In this document: positions 51,893 to 63,400 of the stretch, piece after piece
Numbering within the stretch: the first letter of the stretch is position 1
Layout: each line of letters begins with the position of its first letter
NCBI GenBank assembly: GCA_036898135.1
Contig: CM072527.1
Span: forward strand, 35,730,213 to 35,794,212
Direction of reading: 5' to 3'
DNA from: Oncomelania hupensis
Lineage: Eukaryota > Mollusca > Gastropoda > Littorinimorpha > Pomatiopsidae
Length of the DNA stretch: 64,000 nt
Program-made: the position numbers and the translations under genes
Notes under the pieces: generated by a model
Seen by the model: the letters and a program-made list of their open reading frames with translations, nothing else
What the model was told of the DNA's origin: nothing
Database searches by the model: none

Positions 51893-52690
51893 TTAGGTGT
51901 CCCAGTGTAGAAGAAACTGGTGCGTACCATCAGCGTTTGTTCTGCGCGCCTGGATCTGGAACTTCTCCCCGAAGCGCAGTTGGTCCACCACACTGCGCCA
52001 CTTCCAGCGGGTGGTGGGGCCGTCCTGGGGGTCCGGCTTGGGCATGTGGCGTGGGAAGGAGTCCAGCAGGTGCTGGTAGCGCTCGGCATTCATCCGACTG
52101 CGCTTGCTGCGCCGCACACGGTCCTTGTCTCCACCGCCGCTGTGTTTGCGCTTCAGGACTCTGCCCTGCGGTGGCGGTGGACTGGAAGCCTGTTTGCTGG
52201 GAGACAGTTTTTGAGGGCTGAGAGGGGGAAGAGGTGGGGAGGCGGACTGGGACAGCCGGAAGGCTTCAATCTCTTCCGCATAATCCTTTTTGAGGGCCAG
52301 CACCCGGGCCTCGAAATGCCGCAGCTTGCCCCTCTCTACTTCCTTCTCCAGCTCTGTCATAAACGGGTGGTTGGCCCCTGAAAAGTTGGGCAAGCTCTTC
52401 ACCAGGCTTTCCAGCACAGACAGTGACCCCGCACTCTTTCCTGGCGGTGTCAGTGGGGGTGAGATGGGTTTAGACTCCTGCCAGGTGGCGTTGGGAGTTA
52501 TCCTCAGGCTGTCGCGGGACCTGTGTGACATCTTCTTTATCTGCGGGTCAGGGATGGGGTCTTCCTCGTCGTCAGTCTCTGAGCTGGAGGCCGTGCCCGC
52601 AGTGCTGTTTTGACCATTCATGCGTGAACTGTGGCTGCCGTTCAGACCCTTGCACTGGAATGATTTGGACACCCCGCCATTGATCGAGCC
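51893..52690 (-). CDS. Polycomb-like terminal exon: Ser/Pro-rich linker and MTF2_C chromo-like domain
   Basis: 265 codons plus TAA after acceptor TGTGCAG. An N-terminal Ser/acidic region ([20 protein letters not shown]), a possible coiled helix ([20 protein letters not shown]), a Pro/Ser segment, a basic patch ([11 protein letters not shown]), then the C-terminal domain ending LHWDT. The final domain matches the PCL C-terminal fold (Pfam MTF2_C, family knowledge). GC-rich compared with its surroundings. Confidence 0.94.
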   Translation of the reverse strand, partial: GSINGGVSKSFQCKGLNGSHSSRMNGQNSTAGTASSSETDDEEDPIPDPQIKKMSHRSRDSLRITPNATWQESKPISPPLTPPGKSAGSLSVLESLVKSLPNFSGANHPFMTELEKEVERGKLRHFEARVLALKKDYAEEIEAFRLSQSASPPLPPLSPQKLSPSKQASSPPPPQGRVLKRKHSGGGDKDRVRRSKRSRMNAERYQHLLDSFPRHMPKPDPQDGPTTRWKWRSVVDQLRFGEKFQIQARRTNADGTHQFLLHWDT

Positions 52691-55600
52691 CTGCACATTA
52701 CGAAATGAAAAAGTTATTTAGGCTGCCTGGAGCAAGATCCATCACACAGGGGAGGCAAGCATTAGTGATTTTAACCTGAACGTTACTAGTGCCCTGTAGG
52801 CAAGACCAATTTCAAAACACTGCCTCAATAAAACTCTTCACTTTGAGAACGCTGTCTCAATAAAACTTTCCACTTGGATAACACTCCCTCAATAAAACTT
52901 TCCACTTGGATAACACTCCCTCAATAAAACTTTCCACTTGGATAACACTCCCTCAATAAAACTTTCCACTTGGATAACACTCCCTCAATAAAACTTTCCA
53001 CTTGGATAACACTGCCTCAATAAAACTTTCCACTTGGAGAACACTGCCTCAATAAAACTGTCCACTTGGATAACACTCCCTCAATAAAACTTTCCACTTG
53101 GAGAACACTGTCTCAATAAAACTTTCCACTTGGATAACACTCCCTCAATAAAACTTTCCACTTGGATAACACTCCCTCAATAAAACTTTCCACTTGGATA
53201 TCACTGCCTCAATAAAACTTTCCACTTGGATAACACTCCCTCAATAAAACTTTCCACTTGGATAACACTGCCTCAATAAAACTTTCCACTTGGATAACAC
53301 TGCCTCAATAAAACTTTCCACTTGGATATCACTGCCTCAATAAAACTTTCCACTTGGATATCACTGCCTCAATAAAACTTTCCACTTGGATATCACTAGG
53401 TAGTCAAAAGCCATTTTAAAAAAATGATTTCCTCATCACAAAACTGACATAGATTTAAAGAGCTTTTCATTCTGAACACAGTGGTATATTTTTTTTCCCC
53501 ATAGGACAAATAGGTAAAAAGTTATTAATGTTTGAAAATGCCGAATGTTGGTGTTTTTTTGGCAACGTTTTGGAATTGAAGAAATTGACAACTTTGGAGT
53601 CTCAAAGTGAAGCCAATATTGATACCAGGAAGCTGATTTTTGACAGGTAACCCCTTCATATGTTATACTCCAAGCCCAATTTTCTTCAGGCCTCTCCCAT
53701 GTAATGTTCAGCCGTTTTGGTGCTTCAAAGTTGGGAAATCATCAAATTCGCAGTGCGCGCCGGCAAATTATAGGCCTACTGGTGTGCTACTACGCTCAGC
53801 ACGCGTGTCGTTGAACAGGCCTACGAGTACGCAATGACCGCAAGAATTCCCGAACACCGTTTGGGTAGGCTTTTCTACGGCAAAGCGCTCCGCGATACAG
53901 TAATGCACAAATTAATAAATACCCTAGTTTTATAAAGGAAAGTCTGCTCTTTATTTCTTGCTAAGTTTTAAACTTCTAGTTAAAATCAAACTTACATCAA
54001 AACCGCTTTATCCACTTTGTTCGGCTCGTAACAAAACTTTTTCACACGAGAGCCCCACAATACCTATATGTAAATGAAGCTAAGTATCCGATCTTCTCAT
54101 TGGTTCTTATTTTTAGGCCATCCAATGAAGTATCGCAAAGCACTTAGACTTTGAAACGAGCCCCTCTCAGCAAACGACGCTGACAACTTTTTCCGCACCG
54201 CCATTCAGCGCTCGGATAGGGGCGTATTCAAAAGCTGTTTTCTCGGAATCTTTCGCATAAACATGCATTAAAAACAACACAGATGTAAAGATAAAGCTTT
54301 CAATTTTTATTTGAATACAGCCACTGTTCGTTTTGATGCAGTTTTACATTAATAATAAGTGTTGAAAGTGAAGTGAAAACGGAGTCAAAACTGCCGACCG
54401 GACAAGAACCAATGAAGGGCTTGGAGTACCTAATATCACTGCCTCAATAAAACTTTCCACTTGGATATCACTGCCTCAATAAAACTTTCCACTTGGATAT
54501 CACTGCCTCAATAAAACTTTCCACTTGGATAACACTGCCTCAATAAAACTTTCCACTTGGATAACACTGCTACTGTCACGCACAAGGAAGTGGAAATGGA
54601 AGCTTCGCTAAATAATAAATCCATCTCTGAAGTGATTTCCCATAATCTACTGACCCATTTAGCACATTTTAATGACTACTTGTATTCACGCTCATTAGGT
54701 AGGCTTTCAACACTCTTATCTCATTGAAAAGCAACACGCTGATCTTGAGCAGCTCTTGATCTGGAAAAGTTATAAGAACGATTAAATAAATAAAATAAAT
54801 ATACTCACATGATTATTATTTGTTTCAGGCAATATCTTGCGGGCAGCAAGGTTCTGGAAATGGATGGACATTGTGGGGTCCAGGCTTGAGCGAGAGGGAT
54901 ACTTCAGCGGAATGGGTGACTGGCTGAAAAACCAATGGAAAACAAATGAGATTACCTATAACGCAACTGTGTCATTGAAAATACGTGTTAAAACTTAAAA
55001 TTATTAAAAAAATTAAGTGTTTTTTTTTTGTTTCTTTTAAATTCACCCACTAAAACAACAAATGTATTTTTTTTTCAAAGTGTCCTCATCACAGAAAGTT
55101 TACCAGGCTGGAGAACAGCTAAAAGAGAAAAGCACTGAAATCTGGCTGGGATCTAAGGGCCGCCATTATTGGCGGGTGGGGAGAGGGCTTGCTTGAACGC
55201 ACCACATGACAGAGACGGTTCGAAGGTAAGGGAGAGAAAAGTCAAATACCACTGACCACTGAGCGGGTAAATTTTGCTTGATTTTGCGTCCCTTGATGTT
55301 TGGATTGCTGAGCACTTCTTCGTTGATGGGCCCCAACAGCGGCACATACACTGAGGGAGCGCTGGGCGGCACACGAATGATCAACGCCCACAATGTGTTC
55401 TTCTTTTTCACCTCACGTCCTGACACAAACCTGACACCGCAGAAAAATCATCACCATTGTTAACAAAAGCAACGGGAAGGGCAAAGCCCATATGACTCAC
55501 ATGCTCCTTGACCCTATGGAACTCGAAAAGGAGGGCACGGGGGAAAAAATAATGCAATGGAGGCAATAAAATTCAAAGTCATCCAGAATCTGATCTTTCT

Positions 55601-57452
55601 ATGCTCTTAAAATGTTATGCATTAGATAAATTTGATAATGAAATAAGGCACAAGATGATTGTATTGTTCCCAATTTTACTCAAGGAAATTTGAGATGTGG
55701 GCAACACAACATCAACACAAGATACTCTGGGATCCAGCAAACATTGTCAGTGTTGCAAGCCTGTAAAGCCAGCATAATCCATTAACTGTGTGCCTACAGG
55801 TGAAGGACAGCACAATAATAATACCAGCAAACTTGCAATACAGGATTCATACAGACTTCTGAACGCAAAATTCCAGGACATTTCAAGGGCTTTCAAGGGC
55901 CTTTTTGTGAAAATTCCTGAGGCATGAAATACATAAGTCACGATATTTACAAATGTAATCTTCGCACTGATTAACATTTTAACTTAGAAATACGAATTTT
56001 CTCGAACGCAAAGTGACTTCCGGTGCTACACAATAACTATCACAACTTCCTGCGGTGCTTATGTCCCTTTATGAGCAGACGCCGTTTTCATCACGGTACA
56101 TAGCTTCTACTTTACAGCCTTTCATAATAAAAATTCTGTCTTTTCATTTTTATTGTCTTAACTTCATTATCATTTCTACTTTTAGTCTAGGCTTGATCTT
56201 CAAGGGGTTTTCAAGGGTTTGATTAAATTTCAAGGGTTTTCAAGGTCTTGAAAAGACATCTCAGAATTCAAGGGTTTTCAAGGGCGCTTATATGAACCCT
56301 GCAATAAAAAAGTGTGACCACTGCATGCCATGAGTCTCTGGGTGATCACAAACAGCTCAACGCTGAAAGAAAGAGTACAAACTATTCTAATCAATGATCC
56401 GTCAACTAACAGCTACTTCCCCCAACATAATTGTTTTCCCCCTTCACATCTACAGCGCTTTGCCTTATCCCTTAGCTCCCAAGTGGGGTCGGGACGCCTC
56501 ATCCACAATAAATATAGGATTATTTGAAGACTGCGTATTTTCTATGCCCTGGCATGGTCGCAGTCCTCCCTTTGAAAGAGTGGTTATTTTCAAAGGTCCT
56601 ATTTATTTCCAGTGAACAGACCTGTTTCATTAAACAGGCGACCCTGTGCTAACTGAATGTCAGAGATCTATCAACCATAAGCTGTGTGTAGACGTACGCC
56701 TCCCACAGTCTCTTACACTAACATTGAGCTCAGCGTCACTTTTAGGCCCACCGCCTCCACAAGTCTTTAGCAGCCCAATAGCGGCACAAGGCCAATCCTA
56801 GGTTCCAAGCTGTTTACAAATGATCCACTCTTTGTCAATAACGTTGCCAGTGTCCTCCACCACCCCTGGCCTACTCCTCCTCATCATCATTGTCTAAGAC
56901 AAGGTGACTCACTTGGTCTTGTGCCCCATCAGAGCCGCTTCCACTTTACTCCGTACTTCATAAGACCTCACAGCTCTGCCCTGCAACACAAATAAATATA
57001 TACATGAGAAAAAAAAGAAAGAAAAAGAAAACCATACATGAGAATTTTTCCGGGAGAGGGGGGAGAGAGGGGGCCAAATAATGCATCATCCCCTATCAAA
57101 TTAGTATTTTAGTACCCCCTCTTTTTAAACAGGTAGACAAGGGTTATTTATAAGGGGCATACAAGTGCCCACCGCTTTCGCAACGGTGAAATCATGATGA
57201 AAGAAAGGTGTTGGTTGTGGACGTTAAACATCAATGTTAATGGGACAGAGCGTACTAAACAGGCGACCTTGTCCTTTGCGGAGTGTCAGAGATCTATCAA
57301 GTGCAGGTTGTGTACAGCTGAAGGCTCTCAACAGCCTCTCACACTCACATCGGGATCAGCGTCAATTCAACCTAACACGTAACCTTATTAACTGCCCGAC
57401 AGAAGCAAAAGGTCTGATCATTCCAACACGTCTTCTCCTACAATAAATAAAT

Positions 57453-57483
<31 letters not shown>

Positions 57484-60400
57484 ATAAATAAAAACAGTGT
57501 CCAGTGGGACAACAAACTATCCTCGCTTGTTATTTTATAGTCGTTGAAATATGCCATCATGACAAAGCCTATATTTGTAAGGTCACAGCACTCACCTCAA
57601 GCAGATTTGAGATGGCCAGGTTCTGGGCTTGCTTGGCTAGCCACGGCATAACGACCTCGTCAAGATCGTAATACTTGTGAGTTTCTTGCAAAGTCAAGTT
57701 GAACAGAGCGAGGTGCGCCAGGTGCACCCTGAAAAGACAGCCAGAGTATGAAAACACACAGGAGCCAAGCAGAAGCCGTAAAGGACTTGAGCGGTTTGAC
57801 ACAGGGTAATACAAGCTGAAACAACAGTCAAACACGTTCTGGCGTCGGATGATAAGAGTACATCAACGTCACCTGTTGTGAAAGACGAGATTTCTACATC
57901 CTAATAGAAAATGTGATGAGATGCACATTCAGTGTGAACTGCACAAATCTAGTGTACTTGAACTGTGCAAACAAGATAGTCAACAAAACATAAAACGTAC
58001 AAAGTGAATCATCAAACAAACACCTTATTTCCCAAACCCAGTGTGGCCAGACTTGACTGTACTTTGTCATCACATAGCAGCTTTGGTTTCCACAATTATG
58101 GTTATTGTACATTTAGCTTGTTTACACAACCCCAATATCACCAAATCAGAGGAACGGATGCTATAACACTCAACAGTGGCAACAATTTAAAATAAACAAA
58201 GACTTGGTTTTTATTTCCCCTGCCAAAAGTGCTGTTTGGTTATCAAAAAATACATTAATATTTGTGTCTTCACACCATCAAGCATCAAGGACAGAGCTAA
58301 AAGAGTAGCCTCGCAATGAGCAAACACAGGTCTTCAACGCTGCTACTATAGCTGAGCCAGCCTGCCCGTGCCTAATAGTATGTAACCCATAAAACAGAGT
58401 TGACTTGGTGGGTAATGCCCATTTTCACGAACTTTGTTAAGCACACTCGCTGTGGGCTTACACCTTTGCATACTACAGGGCTTCCAATGGTCTGAGATAA
58501 AAAGGGAGGAAAATGACCGAGTGACGAGGTCACGAGCGCACGACCCCAAACACTGTCACAACACTGTCTGCTATAAAAGAAACAATTTTGTTAGTGAGAG
58601 TGAAGTAGAAGAAAGAAAATAAGTGATTTACAAAAGGTTTGATGTAAGGTCTCACATGAATAGAGAATAATTAAGGCAAATATGGAATTTACCACATTTT
58701 AACGATCTTAATTGCTTCATATCTTAAAAGCAAAAACTGAAGAAAAAAAATGGAATGTTCAGCAAAAAGTGACTTACCAAAATCTGCAATTAGAAGATAT
58801 TTTTCTTGTGCAGCTGACTTAGTAAAACCACAATGAATTCAGAATACAATACAGAATACAATCCTCACTAGCAAGTCACTCATGGTCTACTCTGTTAGTG
58901 TTACATAGAATGTTCATAATATTAAACTACTCCTACTAGTTCTGCTTTTACAAAAAATTATGGTCAAATGCATACACAGTTATGGTGATGAAAAATGGTT
59001 TTGCACCTTTTAGGCCATCAGTAGTAGGAAAGGCATTTGGCAGTGAAACAAGTCTAAATTTTCGCTTTTTAAAAATGTTTTTCTAGTCGGCAGGAAAAGA
59101 TAAGGTTGCAAACACAAATGTATGTACACAGATCCATGCTCATCGCACAACATAAAGTAGGCTACTGTGCAAGTTGAAAACTGTCAGCTCACTTTCTTGA
59201 ATCCTTGCAATCCTGCCTTTTGATCCGTAATTGATTTCGTTCGAGCACAAGACGCAAAACGCGTGTCCGACACGTGGAATCTTTCGGATATGTTGACTCA
59301 ATTTTTCTTCTTCTACCTCCACCTAGTCCCATCTCCACTTGTTTTTGCAAGAAACATCGTCAAACTTTTGGCCGCGTTGAACAAAAATTCGACCCGCCAT
59401 TTTTGCCTATTCGCTAACAGAACGATGATCCGTTTCCGGTCTTCGAAACCAGCCAATTACAGATCAACCAAACTGAGACTGTGTTACGGATATTTTGGAG
59501 CCCCTATGAAAATTTTACCTCGGCAGTTTTCTACGGCGGAACTTTAAAATTTTTCGGCTGAAATTTTTTTTAAATGGCGGAAATTCGCCGAACGGCGGAA
59601 GATTGGAAGCCCTGATACTAACAACTGCTTTGTTGTTGTTGTATCAAATTTTATTCATCAGATTAACATAAGTGATTCATTAACAACTGCATAAACTGCT
59701 GGTGTCACGGACAGAAAGCAGTCCTGAATCACTTTCACAGTGAAAATCAAACCAAAAGAAGCCTATTAAGACCTCCCGTGTATAAACCCGAGTTCACGCT
59801 GGCAACCGTTACTTACCACTTGAAAGGCAAGCGCTTGAGATACTCCTGCCCGTGGTTGCAGTTGGAGCAGACAAAAATGAAGAATCGGTCGCCATACAGC
59901 AAAGGATGTGAAAGGCACTGCACACAAGCTGCAAGCAACTTCAGTTATTATGTAATATAATAGTAATAGATGCTATACTTAATTTTTATTTATCATTCTT
60001 ATACAGCACTTTTCCAGCTCTAGAGCTCCTCAAAACACCGACTGATATAGGATCTAACTCAAGCCGCCCAATGGCAGCCTTTGGATGCATTGTCCAACGC
60101 CCAGACAACTGAGCACAATCCTGGGTGACCCGGGGATGGGGAGAATAGACCTATAGTGTTTGCTGGCTGTATTTGCAGACATGCCTACCCTCAATTTGAA
60201 GTTTCCGTATTAGCTTTTTCAAATTTCAGTATTACTATTACGATTTCCGTATTTACTTTTACTACCTATTGTTTTTGCACTCATCCTTTTTGATATTATG
60301 CGAAGAATCAAGTGATAGATTGATTTGCTGCCACAATCTTCTTTTTCTTCTCCAAAGCCTGGTAATTCTTCATATACTGTGGGCCTTCCGCGTGCCGCTT

Positions 60401-63400
60401 GATGTCGTTCATATCACCGGCGGAGATGCCAAACTGGTTGGCACAAATCGTACTTTTGAGTCAGTGCTGCCGCGAATAACGAAAGGACACTTTTCCGAAT
60501 ACGAGGCAAGAAATGTCTGCCCCTTGCGCGTTTTTTTTTTTGAAGATTCAGATTCACAATCACTTTGCTTAGCCATTCGTTTGAACGCTATGTTTTAAAT
60601 TCTGTCTCACGAGCACCGATCTTTACTGCGACTGTGCAAAAACGGGTTCGGCAAACTTCGGTGCCTCTACCGGAAACTTCGATGTCACAGGTCTCCACTG
60701 CGACTGCGCATTGCGGTATTAAACCTTCGGAAAAAGGTCATGCGGTGCATTACCACAGGCTAACGATTTCGATTTTTTTTCTTTATCATTTTTTTAAATT
60801 TCCGTACCGTAAAACAAATATCCGTATTTTCCGTAGCGCTTGCAGTTTTTCAAATTTCCGGAAAAAATACGGAAATTCCGTACGGGTAGGTATGTCTGTA
60901 TTTGTATCGCCAGGATCTTTAAAGTCTGATCGAATGTGTTCTCTTGACCTCAGTTTATATTCCCATCCAAAGGAATAGGGACGCAGTGCTTTGTTTTTCT
61001 TTTGTTTTGTGGATGTGTATTTGGGTTACAGATCGCCATGCTTTGCGTCTACTTTAAGAATGCATGCTTTAAACCAAAAATAGGCTCCAAGCACAGCGAT
61101 CTATAACCAAACTGCACACTCACATGTTACCGATATTCCTACATACACAACAAACATGCCTTCATCACTCAAAACATGTGAGGCAAAAACAAGTCGCTTA
61201 TTGGAACTGAAGACGGACAGGAAATCAAATGTTATTTTTGAAATATTAGATAGACTGCATCCAATAGCATTACTGAAGGGACGGAGGAAACCAGAGTATC
61301 CGGAGGAAATCCTCAATGCCTAAGCGAAGACTTCGGTGAAGGTTAACGCTTAATGCCAGTATGCGCTGAACGTAATGCAGCAGTGTAATTGAAACGAAGC
61401 AGCCAATGCATGGGTCGCCTGGTCGCCAAATTCCAGTAAAAATCACGTCAGGCGACCCAACGTTGTACAGCGGACTCACCTGATTGGATAAACTTTATCT
61501 GCTGTCTGGTCCTCCGTCCCTTCTAGCATCAAGGATTCTTTCATGTTTTACTGAACTGTGTTCTATTAGCTTTAATGAAAGTTGTTTACGAACTAGTGAG
61601 TTCAGGTACATGTCATATGAAATCGGATAGTAAACACACACACACATACCAAACAGTCCAATATCATGCACCAAAAATTACATTGTTTGATAGAATCAAC
61701 TATGTTTGCAAGACAAAGAAAACCAAACAAACAAAAAACATGAGACCTCAGTACACAAAAACACACCACATACACACAAATATTGAAAGATTTTAGACTG
61801 TAATCTAGTTTTAATGTACACAGTGGATGAAAGTAGTTCCCCGGTGAAATGTTGTGTTGTTTCAAATAGTACTGCTTTTGCATCAAACAAAATGCGTAGC
61901 GGTCCTTACAATGGTAGAACTGTATTGCCGATCCCCGATTTCATCCGTCAGTGACGAGAGCCGCAGCCCGTATGGGCCTGTTGCTGGACGCTGAGAGAAA
62001 GCTCAGCCGACATTTAAAAAAAAAAAAAAATGAGCCATTAGAGTACGCTCTTGTCACTGTGAGATGAAATCCGAGATCAGCAATGGAATTGTACCCCAGC
62101 AAGGATCACAATGCATGGGGTTTGATGCACAAGCACAACAGCCGTCGGCCATGTCCAATAGGGAGTTACTTTTCAGCCACCTGCTATTCACATTTCTTTG
62201 AACTTGAGACACAAAATAAATAATCATATTTTAATAAAAAAAATCATTTATTTCATTCTTATTTTATATTCCCCACAGCAGGTTTTTTTCAGATGGGTGC
62301 TTTTTTTGCAGATGAACATGGCACAAGTTTCCTAGTGAATATTCACAGGGAAGAAAAAGCATTCCGATTTTGATTCAGCAGAACAATCAGTTTCTGTGCA
62401 AGCCCTGACCCCAAATATGAATGCTGTAGAAAATAAATCTAATAAACACTGTTCAAAGTAAACAACTAAAAAAAAAGGTATCACTAAGAAAGCATTACCT
62501 TCATGAAACCACTGACGACAGCGACAGCACTGGAGCATTTTGCAGTACCAACTGAAAAGCAAAACAAAGTCAACACTGAAGCGGACATGCAGGCACAAAA
62601 ACCACTAAACAATGAAACACACACACAGACTACTAAAATATCAGATAACAATAAGTACAAGAGCAAGGGTAGGTTACACACCAAGAATGGCTCCTAAAAG
62701 AAGCAAACGACATTCCTTCACACCAAGACAACATACACCCACAAAATGAAAATGTTACAGTGAGTTTGAAGTCGAGATCAACATTGAAAAAAAAATGCAC
62801 ACCTTATAACGTATCAAATTCTTGCTAAGTGATGACCATTTTTTTAAATATATTCATACACTATTGGCTGTATAATGTTTGTGAAAATTTGGAAAGTAAA
62901 CATCCTGTCTCAAGCATTCAAAACGTCTGCTATATAGGCATTGTGTGACTTATCCCTTTCAGATGACCTATACAGCTGATGCATGCTGATGCATGTGAGT
63001 CACTGTTGCACGACCCCATGCTGCCATGGCGTGTTGGAGAACTCTGCTGTGGCTGTTTATGTGCGACTGGTTGTTCTGTGCCTGTTGTTATCGAGTCGCG
63101 CTTCATGACTGTAGTGTTATCAAGGAGCCCAATGCCTTTCAGTTGCTAACACACCCATTGCATAGCTTTTACCTCAATAACATGTTGGTTTTTTTTTATA
63201 AACTCTTCTATAATCATATCCAGTGTAGAAGTTTTAAAAAATGACCACAACCTCACTTTAAGAAAATAACATAAAATAAACACAACAACAACAACAATGA
63301 AACAAACAAATAACCCAAAATAACAACAAGAACCAACAATGTCAGAATTTGGGCTCTGGGAAATTAAGCACTAGCAAGTCTGCTGCACTACAAACAATCT

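Larger units (their letters stand above)
52691..54808. other. Polycomb-like intron before the last exon
   Basis: Mostly a 32-bp satellite split by a 1.04-kb TIR element; a partial SINE A copy is at 54735-54800. Confidence 0.85.
55431..56912. other. Polycomb-like intron with hAT-like MITE and repeat D
   Basis: Contains the element at 55841-56301 and a repeat D copy at 56636-56790. The rest is unremarkable. Confidence 0.75.
57729..59816. other. Polycomb-like intron with hAT-like element
   Basis: Element at 58476-59614. 57729-58475 shows nothing recognisable. Confidence 0.75.
59929..62498. other. Polycomb-like intron inside the PHD2 coding region
   Basis: Holds a SINE A copy (59985-60130), a hAT-like element (60176-60898) and a foldback repeat (61905-62110). 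61280-61315 resembles part of 41805-41840. 62110-62498 shows nothing. Confidence 0.75.

Noticed and set aside
51920..52613. Plus-strand ORFs up to 153 codons over the Polycomb-like last exon
   Set aside because: GC-rich antisense shadows of a clearly coding minus-strand exon.
60269..60978. Plus-strand ORFs of 109 and 137 codons
   Set aside because: They lie in a hAT-like element; the minus strand carries the recognisable zinc-finger relic, so these are shadows.
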